Positions 9,113 through 18,248 of a DNA stretch of 64,000 nucleotides are shown here, piece by piece. A program made the position numbers and the translations under genes. Within the stretch, counting starts at the first letter, position 1. Every line of letters begins with the position of its first letter. The stretch is taken from NCBI GenBank assembly GCA_020073445.1, contig JAIQFE010000021.1:40816-104815 (forward strand), in the 5' to 3' direction. Origin of the DNA: Terriglobia bacterium (GTDB lineage Bacteria > Acidobacteriota > Terriglobia > Bryobacterales > Bryobacteraceae). The notes beneath the pieces were generated by a model. The model did not search any database, was not told the DNA's origin, and worked only from the letters and a program-made list of their open reading frames with translations.

Positions 9113-10117
9113 ATGGCAAATCATCGTCCTGAAATCACGGTAATGACGGCGGTATGGAACGGAACCGCCAGCCTGGCGGAGACGATCGCCTGCATTCAAG
9201 CGCAGACGTTCACGGACTGGGAATACATCATCGTCGACGACGCTTCGACGGACGGGACTCCGGCGCTCGTCGAGGAAGCAATGCAAAAGGATTCGCGCAT
9301 TCGGCTGCTTCGGCGGACGACTTCGGAAGGGCCGTACATTGCCGCGAATGACGGATTGCGTGAAGCCAAAGGAAAGTGGGTGGTTCGGATCGACGCCGAC
9401 GACCTGTCTCCTTCGAATCGTATCGAACGGCAGCGCGACTTCCTGCTGGCGAACCCGCACTACCGCGCTTGTGTCTCCTACTGGCAAGGATTCAATTACC
9501 GAGGACTGTTTCCGAACAGCATCACGCCGATTCCGCGCACGCCGGGTGTATTTCGCTGGTATCTGATGCTGCGCACGCCGTCGATTCACAGTGCGCTCTG
9601 CGTGGAGCGGTCGGCGATGGAAGAAATCGGCGGATATGGGAAGGCGCGGCTTTCCCAGGATTACCGCTTGTGGTGCGAACTGTCCCGCCGCGGGTGGCTG
9701 GGAACGATTCCTGAAGTGTTGTCGTATGTTCGCAACCATCCGGATCGTGCTTCTTACACGACGCGCGGAATTCAGCAGGAGTTGGCGCTGGACGTTCTTT
9801 CCGACCACATTGTTGCCATGACCGGCGAACGCTGGTCGCGCGTCGAGTTAGAGGCGCTTTGGTGCGTGGGCCACTGCAAAGTGATGCCGGTGGACAAGGG
9901 CCTCAAGATGCTGGATCGCTGGGATCGGATGTGGCGAAAGGCCAGTGATCTGACTGCCGAAGATCGCGCCGAACTGGAGCGCCTGTCGGCGTATCGCCGC
10001 TGGAAACACATCCGCACGAACGCGCGCAAGAATCCCGCGGAAGCGATTTTACAAATTCTACGATTCGGCCTAACGCGGCCGAGCGCCATTATCCCAAGCG
10101 CTCAGTCGAGTTATTGA
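9113..10117 (+). CDS. Family 2 glycosyltransferase
   Basis: This 334-residue GT-A enzyme has a clear GT2 fold. It opens ITVMTAVWNGTASLAETI, has IIVDDASTDGT near residue 42, and carries the metal-binding DXD-type motif as RIDADDLSPSNR near 97. The acceptor side has SQDYRLWCELSRRG near 180, matching the usual ED-type catalytic stretch. No membrane segments are seen, so it likely acts at the cytoplasmic face on a lipid-linked acceptor. Donor and linkage cannot be told from sequence. It lies in the tight run of genes following asnB. Confidence 0.92.
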   Translation: MANHRPEITVMTAVWNGTASLAETIACIQAQTFTDWEYIIVDDASTDGTPALVEEAMQKDSRIRLLRRTTSEGPYIAANDGLREAKGKWVVRIDADDLSPSNRIERQRDFLLANPHYRACVSYWQGFNYRGLFPNSITPIPRTPGVFRWYLMLRTPSIHSALCVERSAMEEIGGYGKARLSQDYRLWCELSRRGWLGTIPEVLSYVRNHPDRASYTTRGIQQELALDVLSDHIVAMTGERWSRVELEALWCVGHCKVMPVDKGLKMLDRWDRMWRKASDLTAEDRAELERLSAYRRWKHIRTNARKNPAEAILQILRFGLTRPSAIIPSAQSSY

Positions 10118-10131
10118 GCCTCGGAGTAAAT

Positions 10132-10821
10132 ATGAAATCTCCCATTGTTTTTCAGGATCTGGAAAAAGAGCTTCAGCCGGTCACGAAATACCTCCAGGGC
10201 CGAGTGCTGAACGCCGGGTGCGGCCAGCGCGACCTCTCTTCGTTCTTCATCAAGAACGGTGCGACGGTGGTTGACAACTGTGATCTGACCACGCCGATCC
10301 CGAATGCGATCATTTGCGACCTGGTGGATGTGCCCAAGGAATCCGGCACCTACGATGCGATCCTGTGCAACGCGGTTTTGGAGCACGTTCAGTTCCCGGA
10401 TCGCGTTGTGGCCGAGCTTCGACGGCTAGTGAAGCCCGGCGGCTACCTGGTGCTGTGCATTCCGTTCCTCCAGCCTTATCACCCCAAGCCGGACTATCGC
10501 CGGTACACGAAGGAAGGGATGCTGGAGCTAGCTCGCATTCATGACCTGGAACCCGTCGAGATTCTGCCGGTCCATACGATCGCACAGACTCTCACGTGGA
10601 TCTATTGGTCGTACCTAGAAGAGCGTCGCGCGCGATTGACTCGGCTAGCCCTGTGGGGGCCGCTGTATTTGTGGAACCGACTCTCGCAAAAGACCGATTT
10701 CGATACGCAGATTCAAGCCAACGGTTTTCAGATGGTGGTCCGAAAGGCCGCGCATCCGTCGAATGGCAACGGCCATAGCAACGGGAATGGTCACCACGCG
10801 GGCAATGGAGTGACTCAGTGA
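10132..10821 (+). CDS. Class I SAM-dependent methyltransferase with Asn/Gly/His-rich tail
   Basis: This is a 229-residue methyltransferase. I chose ATG 10132 because GGAG at 10122-10125 sits seven bases upstream; an in-frame TTG at 10114 lacks such a site. Motif I is LNAGCGQRDLSSFF near residue 26, followed by YDAILCNAVLEHV and LVKPGGYLVLCIPF, as in Methyltransf_11-like enzymes. The last 20 or so residues are a low-complexity tail, NGNGHSNGNGHHAGNG, separate from the catalytic fold. The gene overlaps the next by four bases (GTGA). Substrate unknown. Confidence 0.9.
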   Translation: MKSPIVFQDLEKELQPVTKYLQGRVLNAGCGQRDLSSFFIKNGATVVDNCDLTTPIPNAIICDLVDVPKESGTYDAILCNAVLEHVQFPDRVVAELRRLVKPGGYLVLCIPFLQPYHPKPDYRRYTKEGMLELARIHDLEPVEILPVHTIAQTLTWIYWSYLEERRARLTRLALWGPLYLWNRLSQKTDFDTQIQANGFQMVVRKAAHPSNGNGHSNGNGHHAGNGVTQ

Positions 10822-11975
10822 AAATTGGGTTCATTTGTTCCGAGTATCCGCCGGGACCTCACGGCGGAATCGGCACGATGACGCAGATTCTCAGCCGGAC
10901 TTTGGTTCAAGCCGGTCATGAAGTGCGCGTGGCGGGAATTTACGATAACCGATACACCGCGCCGAACTTCCAGGATGACCAGGGCGTGAAAATCTGGCGG
11001 CTCCGGGCTTCCGAGCGCCGTCTCGGCTGGATTCCGGCCCGCTATCGGCTTTTCCAGCTGGTCAACACCTGGGTGCGTGAGAAGAGCGTTGACGTGATCG
11101 AAGTGCCCGACTACCAGGGACTCGCGGCCGGCTGGGGACCTCTCGCCGCTCCGGTTGTCGCTCGCCTGCATGGTTCGGAGAGCTACTTCGCCAAAGAATT
11201 GGGAGTGCCTGTACGACGGGGATCGTTCTGGATCGAACGTGCCTCGCTACGCCGTGTCGACTTCTGGTCGTCGGTGTGCCGGTATACGGCGGACAAGACC
11301 CGCGAACTTTTCCAACTGCGTTTCGCGCCGAGCGCGATTCTGTACAACCCTGTCGAGGTGCCCAGCGCACCGGCCCTTTCGCGCCGAAGGAATCAAGTGA
11401 TTTTCAGCGGAACACTGACGCCGAAGAAAGGGATTGTTTCCCTGATCCACGCCTGGCCGATGGTAAAAGCCGCATGCCCGGATGCGGAATTGCACGTTTA
11501 TGGGAAGGACGGGCGTGCGGATTCCGGCGGATCGATGTTGCAGGCATTGCAGGCCGAGCTGCCCAGCGCTGTACTGAATAGCGTCACTTTTCATGGACAC
11601 GTGACGCGCGAACGCCTGTTCGAAGTGTTTCGTTCGGCTGGACTGGCGGTGTTTCCATCGTACGCGGAGGCTTTCGCGATCGCTCCCCTGGAAGCGATGG
11701 CGTGCGGGTGCGCAACGATTTACAGCCAGCGCGGCAGCGGCCCTGAGCTGCTGGAGCAAGATAAGACCGGCCTGCTGGTGGATCCCGATCAGCCTGGCCA
11801 GATCGCCGAATCCATCATTCGAGCTCTTCGCGATGAGCGCTTTACCGAGCGGCTCGGTGCGGCCGGCCGGAAACTCGTCGAGGAACGTTTTTCGCTGGCA
11901 GGCGCGCTCAAGCAAAATATCGCATTTTATGCCGAGTGCGTGGAACGATTTCGGCTAGCCCACTCTTTGTCTTAA
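10818..11975 (+). CDS. Family 4 glycosyltransferase
   Basis: This 385-residue GT-B enzyme starts at GTG 10818, overlapping the previous stop. The N-terminal half opens KIGFICSEYPPGPHGGIGT, the usual glycine-rich acceptor-side loop of GT4 proteins. The C-terminal donor half has VIFSGTLTPKKGIVSLIHAW near residue 195 and the retaining-GT4 stretch FPSYAEAFAIAPLEAMACG near 280, with the EX7E-type pair of glutamates. It adds a sugar to the growing repeat unit in the cytoplasm; sugar and linkage are unknown. Confidence 0.93.
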   Translation: MKIGFICSEYPPGPHGGIGTMTQILSRTLVQAGHEVRVAGIYDNRYTAPNFQDDQGVKIWRLRASERRLGWIPARYRLFQLVNTWVREKSVDVIEVPDYQGLAAGWGPLAAPVVARLHGSESYFAKELGVPVRRGSFWIERASLRRVDFWSSVCRYTADKTRELFQLRFAPSAILYNPVEVPSAPALSRRRNQVIFSGTLTPKKGIVSLIHAWPMVKAACPDAELHVYGKDGRADSGGSMLQALQAELPSAVLNSVTFHGHVTRERLFEVFRSAGLAVFPSYAEAFAIAPLEAMACGCATIYSQRGSGPELLEQDKTGLLVDPDQPGQIAESIIRALRDERFTERLGAAGRKLVEERFSLAGALKQNIAFYAECVERFRLAHSLS

Positions 11976-11981
11976 GTCGAC

Positions 11982-12905
11982 ATGAGATTTTCTATCGTTG
12001 TCTGCACATACGGTCGCGCACGCTCTCTGGAGCATCTGCTCGGCAGTTTGTCGGCGCAGACCTACCGCAACTTCGAAGTGTTAGTGGTCGACGGGAACCA
12101 GGACAGCTCGACGGTCCAGACAATCGTCGCGGCCTCAGATGGCGCCTTGGACGTCCGGCACATCCCTTCGCCGAAGGGTCTCACCCGGCAACGGAACGTC
12201 GGTATCGAGCAATCTCGCGGCGACGTGCTGTGTTTTTTGGATGACGACGTGACCATGGAAACGGACTTCCTTAGTCGCGTTAAGGGGATGCTGGAGACTT
12301 CCGGCATGCACGACGTTGGGGGGCTGACCGGCTACGATGTGCTGAATTATCCGAGTCCCGTGACGCTGCGTTGGAAACTGCGGTGGTTCTTGGGCGCTAT
12401 TCCGAGCTTGAATCCAGGCGACGCGGACCACCTTGGCAGAGCGGTTCCCGTGAGCTTCATGACCCCCTACAGCGGATGCCGTTCCGTAAAGTGGCTCTCC
12501 GGATTCTGCATGATTTACCGCCGGACGGCAATCGGCGCTTTGAGATTCGACGAGAAGCTTCCGACTTACGGCGGAGAGGACAGGGATTTTTCGGCCGTGA
12601 TCGGCGGGCAATGGCGATTGCTGCTTTGCGGCGACCTTCATCTGCAACATCACTGCACCAAGGAAGGGCGGGATTCGGAAGTCGATCGGGTGTTCGAAAC
12701 CGGATTCGGCACGGGCCGCCGATTTGCGAAGTACGCGCGGACTCCGTGGGATTACGTCATCGTCGCTCGCAGTTTCCTGGGCGACCTGGTGGTGGACATC
12801 CTTGCTTTTCTGGCTCACCCGTCGCGCTACTCATTCCTGACAACGTTCGCTCGAGTATCCGGATTCTTTCATGGTCTGACATCGTTAGAGACCGCACACA
12901 GTTGA
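11982..12905 (+). CDS. Family 2 glycosyltransferase
   Basis: This 307-residue GT2 protein opens RFSIVVCTYGRARSLEHLL and has VLVVDGNQDSSTVQ near residue 33. The conserved acidic triplet is FLDDDVTMETDF near 84. YGGEDRDFSAVIGG near 195 is the likely catalytic-base region. There is a hydrophobic stretch near the C-terminus (VARSFLGDLVVDILAFLAH) that could be a membrane anchor. It starts six bases after the GT4 gene and ends seven bases before the ligase-like membrane gene. Confidence 0.9.
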   Translation: MRFSIVVCTYGRARSLEHLLGSLSAQTYRNFEVLVVDGNQDSSTVQTIVAASDGALDVRHIPSPKGLTRQRNVGIEQSRGDVLCFLDDDVTMETDFLSRVKGMLETSGMHDVGGLTGYDVLNYPSPVTLRWKLRWFLGAIPSLNPGDADHLGRAVPVSFMTPYSGCRSVKWLSGFCMIYRRTAIGALRFDEKLPTYGGEDRDFSAVIGGQWRLLLCGDLHLQHHCTKEGRDSEVDRVFETGFGTGRRFAKYARTPWDYVIVARSFLGDLVVDILAFLAHPSRYSFLTTFARVSGFFHGLTSLETAHS

Positions 12906-12912
12906 GTTTCTT

Positions 12913-14280
12913 GTGAGCACTGCTGCCATCACCGTACCTCCGCAGATCGGATTTCGAATGCGCTCCGTGGACCTCCACTGGGCCTTGCTGGCGCAATTGG
13001 CCGGTTGTGTCTTACCGGCGATGGCCGCTGTCTTCGTCGCCAAGCCACTGCTGGGCGCACAGTACACACTGGCCTCGTTGCTGGCCGTGCTCGGCTATCA
13101 CGTGATGCGGCGTGACCGTTTTGCGTTTGGATGCATCGTTCTGGGATCGCTGCCAGTCTTGGCGCTCATGCGCGGCCTGTTCTTCTACTACGGCGAAGTC
13201 GCACTGTTGGGTGGAACGTGCCTGATGTGGCTGGCGTTGTCCCCGGAGCGGCTGGTTCACTTGTGGCGGGATCAGGCATGGCGATGGATGACGGTCGGCC
13301 TGCTCGTATTCTGGTGGCTCTCGATGCTGATGACGGGATCCTACGCCACCAACCTTCGAAGCTTCGAAGTGATCTTGGGAAGTGCCTGCATCGTGCTGGT
13401 GGCGGAGCGGCGCTCCTATCTGGCGACGGCGCTTGTCGGCATGGTGATGTCCGCCGCAGCGCTGGGCTTTGGCCTTCTGCCCTACGGGGACCGTTTAGGT
13501 CAGGGCGTCGTAGGCGAGACGAGTATCGGGAATCCCATCTTGTTAGGTATGCCTTGCGCTTTGCTCGTCGTGATTTCGCTGGCGGATTCGGGACGCTGGA
13601 TGCTGGTTGAGCGAAGGCTGGTGCTCAGGATTGTGTTTTGCCTGACGATGGCGGAGTTGCTGATTCTTTCCGGGTCGCGAGGAAGCTGGGTTGCGGCCTT
13701 GAGCGGCCTGATGGCGCTGATGGTCTTCAGCCGGCAAGATCGCAAGATCCTGCTGGTCGCCGTAGCGTGCGTGGCAGTAGTCGCTACTCTGTGGCTCTCG
13801 ACCGGACGCGGACAAAAGATCGCCCAACAGTTCGAAAAGACGGTGGATTCGGACAGAACCCTCGCGAATCGAACCAGCGGGCGTTCCGTGCAATGGAGCG
13901 TCATACCGCAGGTGTTCGCGGAATCTCCCATTTGGGGGTGGGGTCCCGGCAGCGGCAAAGACGTCGCCGCGATTTACACCGGCAGGCACCTCGGTTGGCA
14001 CGCTCTCTATCTTCAAATGATCGGCGAAACGGGATTGATCGGAACGTCCTTGTTGTTTGTCTTCCTGGGCGCTCTGGTTGTCCGCGGTGTCCGGCACTGG
14101 AAGACATCGCACGAGATTGCGCCTTTGGCGAGCATCTTGACGTACATGGTGGTGGGCGCTTCGGTTTCGGGTCTGGATGCGATATCGGGCGTCTTTGTCG
14201 GACTCGCGCTGCTGGCTGGAGATGTAGCCCCCCGGCTGGTGCTGGCGCAGGCACGCACCGCTTCCCGGAGGGCCGCATGA
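12913..14280 (+). CDS. O-antigen ligase/polymerase-like membrane protein (Wzy/WaaL family)
   Basis: This is a 455-residue polytopic membrane protein with roughly ten hydrophobic segments and a GTG start at 12913. The hallmark of the O-antigen ligase family (Wzy_C) is visible in the second half. A periplasmic-loop stretch has GRSVQWSVIPQVFAESPIWG and GWGPGS, then the conserved His in GWHALYLQMIGETGLIG. Family members either polymerise repeat units (Wzy) or ligate finished glycan to a lipid acceptor (WaaL), and sequence alone does not separate these. With a Wzt-type exporter in the same cluster, ligase is the simpler fit. It overlaps the next gene by four bases. Confidence 0.85.
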   Translation: MSTAAITVPPQIGFRMRSVDLHWALLAQLAGCVLPAMAAVFVAKPLLGAQYTLASLLAVLGYHVMRRDRFAFGCIVLGSLPVLALMRGLFFYYGEVALLGGTCLMWLALSPERLVHLWRDQAWRWMTVGLLVFWWLSMLMTGSYATNLRSFEVILGSACIVLVAERRSYLATALVGMVMSAAALGFGLLPYGDRLGQGVVGETSIGNPILLGMPCALLVVISLADSGRWMLVERRLVLRIVFCLTMAELLILSGSRGSWVAALSGLMALMVFSRQDRKILLVAVACVAVVATLWLSTGRGQKIAQQFEKTVDSDRTLANRTSGRSVQWSVIPQVFAESPIWGWGPGSGKDVAAIYTGRHLGWHALYLQMIGETGLIGTSLLFVFLGALVVRGVRHWKTSHEIAPLASILTYMVVGASVSGLDAISGVFVGLALLAGDVAPRLVLAQARTASRRAA

Positions 14281-15170
14281 GTGCAATTTCTGTAGCTCCC
14301 GCGACGGCTCAAGCGCTCGCTTGCTGGTGCCACCAAGGAGAGTGGCTGACTGAGTTCAGGACGAAGAGTTTCGGACTGTTGCGTTGCTCGGGGTGTGGCG
14401 GATATCGAATCGATCCTGCTCCGTTGCAGACTCCCGAGACCAGTGAGGAATTCTACACCGAGTATTATGCCCGCGAGGGCGTGAGCGAACTAGTCGCGAG
14501 CGCTGAACTGGAAAGATCCGCCTACTGGAGCGTGGTGAAGCAGGTTCCGTGCCTGCCACAAGCTGGAAGACGCGTGGCCGACGTCGGTTGCGGAGACGCT
14601 CATCTGTGCGCGCAGTTGCGTGACGCCGGGTGGCAGTCCGTGATTGGCGTAGACGTCTCACGGACTCGAATCGAACGTGCGAAGAAGCGCTATCCGGATA
14701 GTGACTTGTTCTTGGGGACTCTGGACGAAAGCATTTGCCAGCCAGGTTCACTCGATCTTATGGTGATGGACAGCGTCGTCGAACATCTGGTGAATCCAGA
14801 AGAGGTGCTGGCCGGCCTGCGCAAGTTTCTCTCCGTGGAAGGCCATTTTGTCGCCCTCACACCGAATATGGATTCGGGTCATTTTGCCTTTCTCGGCAAG
14901 CGCTGGACAGGCATGCTGGCTCCGCACGCTCATATCTACTTGTTCACGGCGAACTCGCTCCGGCGTTTGCTGGAGCACGCGGGATTCTCGGTGGTTACCA
15001 CGGGCAGCATTCACGCCGCGCCCTATCTTCCATCGCAGTTCCTGAAACGGATCGCTTCGGGCGATGTCAAAGGCGCAATCTGGCGCGCGCATCAGGAAAT
15101 CGGAGGCTGGTACGGCCGCCTGATCGGCCAGGGTCCGATGCTCTACGCCGTGGCGCGCAGGGGTCACTGA
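14277..15170 (+). CDS. SAM-dependent methyltransferase with N-terminal Cys-rich (zinc-ribbon-like) segment
   Basis: The reading frame is open further upstream, but ATG 14277 is the start: it overlaps the previous stop (ATGA) and begins the homologous region. The 297-residue product has paired cysteines near the N-terminus (CWCHQ, then LRCSGCGGYRID), as in the zinc-ribbon methyltransferases of polysaccharide clusters. Motif I is VADVGCGDAHLCAQL near residue 102, followed by DLMVMDSVVEHLVNPEEVL. Such proteins methylate sugars or nucleotide-sugars. It ends two bases before the next gene. Confidence 0.88.
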   Translation: MSAISVAPATAQALACWCHQGEWLTEFRTKSFGLLRCSGCGGYRIDPAPLQTPETSEEFYTEYYAREGVSELVASAELERSAYWSVVKQVPCLPQAGRRVADVGCGDAHLCAQLRDAGWQSVIGVDVSRTRIERAKKRYPDSDLFLGTLDESICQPGSLDLMVMDSVVEHLVNPEEVLAGLRKFLSVEGHFVALTPNMDSGHFAFLGKRWTGMLAPHAHIYLFTANSLRRLLEHAGFSVVTTGSIHAAPYLPSQFLKRIASGDVKGAIWRAHQEIGGWYGRLIGQGPMLYAVARRGH

Positions 15171-15172
15171 CG

Positions 15173-16354
15173 ATGCGACTGGGTGTGGTATCAAACGTGG
15201 TCCATTACGCTACCAGCGATGGCTTGCACGCCTATGGACCGTACGCGCGCGAGTTGGACATCTGGGCGGACCTCTTTGACGAAGTCACGATTCTGGGGCC
15301 CTGCCGCAATACGCGGCCGCCGGGGGATGCCGTCCCGTTCACGCGAAAGAACATTACCATCGTGCCGCAGAAAGAACGCGGCGGGGATTCCTTGAGCGCC
15401 AAGATTTCTTTGCTGATGTCGGTACCGGCGATGATGCAGGATCTGTTGCGAGGCATGGCCAACGTGGATGCGATTCACGTCCGCTGCCCGGGAAACCTGG
15501 GACTGCTCGGCGTGCTCCTTGGGCGGTTCGTGGCACGGAAAAGAATTGCCAAGTACGCAGGACAATGGACGCCCTATCCTGGCGAGCAACCAACAGTACG
15601 GTTGCAGCGCTGGTTACTGGGGTCAAGCTGGTGGGGAGCGCCGGTTACGGTGTACGGGAAGTGGGACCGTCAACCTTCTCACGTGATTCCGTTCTTTACT
15701 TCCCTGATGGATGCGGATCACATGGGCCGGGCCCGGCTGGCTATTGCGCGGCGGGAACCGAGCGCCGAACTGCGCATCGTTTACCTGGGCCGGCTCACGA
15801 CATCGAAGAACCTTGACGTGCTCCTGCGCGCGATCCAGAACGTGACGGCACAAGGGCTGCGAGTGCGATGCACGATCGTCGGCGAGGGTCCCGAACGACA
15901 GTCGCTGGAGCAACTCGCCATGGAGCTTTCACTGGCCAAGAACGTACGCTTCACCGGCGGAGTTCCACACGAAGAAACGTCCACGATCCTCGAAGACGCC
16001 GACGTGCTGGTGCTGGTTTCGGAAACCGAAGGCTGGCCCAAGGCGCTTGCCGAAGCCATGGCGTTCGGTCTGGTGTGCATCGGCTCCGATCGTGGGTTGA
16101 TCCCGCAAATGCTGGGGGAAGGCCGGGGAATCGTGGTTCCGCCGGGAGATGTGGATGCGCTCGCAAAGGAACTCGGACGAATCGCCCGAGACCCCGAACG
16201 TTGCCTCAGTATGCGCGGACGGGCCGCGGCGTGGGCCCAGCAATACAGTCTGGAAGGCCTGAGAGAAGCCCTGCGCTGCCTTCTGAATGAGCGCTGGGGC
16301 ACGAACATTCCACCCGTAACCAGAACCGTTCGGGCGGTTGCAGGTAACCAATGA
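15173..16354 (+). CDS. Family 4 glycosyltransferase
   Basis: The start is ATG 15173 (MRLGVVSNVVHYATSDG), although the frame is open for another 400 bases upstream. The product is 393 residues. The donor domain has LRIVYLGRLTTSKNLDVLLR near residue 200, TIVGEGPERQSLEQLA, then VSETEGWPKALAEAMAFG near 280, the retaining GT4 signature. FVARKRIAKYAGQWTPYPG in the N-terminal half contributes to the acceptor site in relatives. It probably builds the repeat unit; specificity is unknown. It overlaps the next GT4 gene by four bases. Confidence 0.92.
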   Translation: MRLGVVSNVVHYATSDGLHAYGPYARELDIWADLFDEVTILGPCRNTRPPGDAVPFTRKNITIVPQKERGGDSLSAKISLLMSVPAMMQDLLRGMANVDAIHVRCPGNLGLLGVLLGRFVARKRIAKYAGQWTPYPGEQPTVRLQRWLLGSSWWGAPVTVYGKWDRQPSHVIPFFTSLMDADHMGRARLAIARREPSAELRIVYLGRLTTSKNLDVLLRAIQNVTAQGLRVRCTIVGEGPERQSLEQLAMELSLAKNVRFTGGVPHEETSTILEDADVLVLVSETEGWPKALAEAMAFGLVCIGSDRGLIPQMLGEGRGIVVPPGDVDALAKELGRIARDPERCLSMRGRAAAWAQQYSLEGLREALRCLLNERWGTNIPPVTRTVRAVAGNQ

Positions 16355-17523
16355 ACGACGTAGCTAACGGCCAGAAATTGGGAGTGATGCACCTGGTAGA
16401 TACGCTCGAGGTGGGCGGAGCAGAGCGCGTCGCCGTCACCTTGGTGAATCATCTTGATCCGAGCCGGTATCTTGCTCACCTATGCTCCACTCGCCGCGAG
16501 GGCCCGCTGGCATTCGCCGTGGACCGCAGCGTTCGCAGGCTGAAGCTGAATCGCCGCTGGCGGTTCGATGTCGGGCCGGTCTTCCGGCTGCAACGCTACA
16601 TACAACGAAATCAAATCTCGATCCTGCACGCACACGGGTCCACGGTCTTTTTAGCGCGCCTTATCGGCATGTTTCCGCCGTATCCGGCAGTCATCTGGCA
16701 TACGCATTACGGCCGCTTTGCCGTGGAGAACCGAAAAGCGCCGGCGTATGCCGCTGCGTCGCGCGGCATCCAGGGCGTGATTGTCGTCAATCGGGAATTG
16801 GGAGCGTGGTGCCAAGATACGCTGCACGTTCCCGCGGAACGGGTGTGGTACGTTCCCAATCCTGTCGCCGCGTGGAAGCCGGGTAAGGATGTTTCGCTGC
16901 CTGGAACTCAGGGGTCACGCATTGTCTGCCTTGCGAACATCCGGCCGGAGAAAGATCATCTCACGCTGGTTCGTTCGATGGCGCAAGTGGCCGCGGCGGT
17001 GCCCGAAGCGCATCTGATGCTGGTGGGTTCGGTCCGGGAACCCGAGCTTCTTGCCGCCGTGCAGTCCGAAATAAAGCGACTGAATCTGACGAAGAACATT
17101 TCCTACCTGGGTTCTAGGCAGGACGCTGCGGATATCCTCGATGCCTGTGACGTCGGCGTGTTAAGTTCTGCGTCCGAGGGCCTTCCGATGGCCCTTCTGG
17201 AGTACGGCCGAGCAGGGCTGGCGGTGGTCGCGACAACGGTCGGCGAATGCGAAGAGGTGTTGGGCGGCGGCAGTGTCGGCATGCTGGTCAGACCCGGTTC
17301 CGATGAGGAACTGGCATCCGCGCTCATCACCCTGCTTCAGAATCCTCACCTGCGCGCGAGGCTCGGTGCAAGCTTCCGGCAACACGTAGAAGACTCGTTC
17401 GATGCGACGAAAATCGCGGCCAGCATGGACGGAATCTATCAAACGGCGCTAGACGCCAAACGAGAGAACCAAGTGAGCACGAAGGTCGATCTCGGAACAC
17501 AGACCAAGGCGGGACGGTCATGA
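16351..17523 (+). CDS. Family 4 glycosyltransferase
   Basis: This is a 390-residue GT-B protein. Its N-terminal half has LGVMHLVDTLEVGGAERV, the usual opening of the GT4 group that includes TuaC- and EpsF-like enzymes. The C-terminal half has RIVCLANIRPEKDHLTLV near residue 190, LMLVGSVREPEL near 220, and SSASEGLPMALLEYGRAGL near 270 with the conserved glutamates. The start ATG overlaps the previous stop, and its own stop overlaps the nucleotidyltransferase start, so all three are probably made together. Confidence 0.93.
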   Translation: MNDVANGQKLGVMHLVDTLEVGGAERVAVTLVNHLDPSRYLAHLCSTRREGPLAFAVDRSVRRLKLNRRWRFDVGPVFRLQRYIQRNQISILHAHGSTVFLARLIGMFPPYPAVIWHTHYGRFAVENRKAPAYAAASRGIQGVIVVNRELGAWCQDTLHVPAERVWYVPNPVAAWKPGKDVSLPGTQGSRIVCLANIRPEKDHLTLVRSMAQVAAAVPEAHLMLVGSVREPELLAAVQSEIKRLNLTKNISYLGSRQDAADILDACDVGVLSSASEGLPMALLEYGRAGLAVVATTVGECEEVLGGGSVGMLVRPGSDEELASALITLLQNPHLRARLGASFRQHVEDSFDATKIAASMDGIYQTALDAKRENQVSTKVDLGTQTKAGRS

Positions 17524-18248
17524 CGGCGATCATTCTGGCGGGCGGCAAAGGAACCAGGCTGAAGCCCTTCACCATCAGTATTCCCAAGCCGCTTCTGCCA
17601 GTCGGCGACTTGCCGATTCTGGAGATCCTGATTCGGCAACTGATCAATGCCGGCGTCAAGCGGATCGTTCTGACCCTGGGTCACATGGCGCCTCTTTTCA
17701 AGGCGTATATCGGGAACGGCAACGGAACGCGCTGGGAGGTTCCGATCGATTGGTTGACCGAGAACGAACCCCTGGGCACGGCGGGTCCTTTGCGGTTGAT
17801 CGAAAATCTCGATTCCGATTTTCTAGTAATGAACGGCGACCTTCTCTCCACGCTGGATTACGAGAACTTCTTCGCGCACCACGTGCGTAATCACGCTTCT
17901 GGCACCATCGCGGTTAACCGGCGCAAGGTGAATATCAACTACGGGGTAGTTGAGTCAACGCCCGACGGCACTCTGCTCGACTATCAGGAAAAGCCCACTC
18001 TGAGCTATTGCGTGAGCATGGGCATCAACGCGCTTTCGAGGGACAGCCTGCAGTTCATCCCGCCAACGGGCCGATTTGACATGCCCGATCTTATGCTCGC
18101 GATGCACCGCGCCGGCCGCAAAGTGCTGTGCTACGAAACGGATTGCTATTGGCAGGATATCGGCCGGATGGACGATTACGAGCAGGCCACCGTGGATTTC
18201 GAGCAGGATCCCTCGCGATTCCTGATGCAGAAGATTGTGGCGCGCTGA
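17520..18248 (+). CDS. Sugar-phosphate nucleotidyltransferase
   Basis: This 242-residue enzyme of the NTP_transferase family has LAGGKGTRLKPFT and PKPLLPVGDLPILE at the start, the nucleotide-binding signature, and FLVMNGDLLSTLDY near residue 101 with the metal-binding Asp. It joins an NTP to a sugar 1-phosphate. The sequence fits the mannose-1-phosphate guanylyltransferase or glucose-1-phosphate cytidylyl/thymidylyl group, and I cannot tell which. A reductase/epimerase gene follows with the stop and start sharing a base (TGATG), so the two probably make one activated deoxysugar. Confidence 0.9.
   Translation: MTAIILAGGKGTRLKPFTISIPKPLLPVGDLPILEILIRQLINAGVKRIVLTLGHMAPLFKAYIGNGNGTRWEVPIDWLTENEPLGTAGPLRLIENLDSDFLVMNGDLLSTLDYENFFAHHVRNHASGTIAVNRRKVNINYGVVESTPDGTLLDYQEKPTLSYCVSMGINALSRDSLQFIPPTGRFDMPDLMLAMHRAGRKVLCYETDCYWQDIGRMDDYEQATVDFEQDPSRFLMQKIVAR

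Noticed and set aside
13638..14276. Upstream extension of the zinc-ribbon methyltransferase
   Set aside because: It overlaps the O-antigen-ligase-like gene in another frame and carries no homology; the ATGA overlap at 14277 gives the natural start. The same reasoning removes extensions at 14735-15172, 18128-18247, 24624-24761, 35749-36006, 36551-36721 and 37659-37952.
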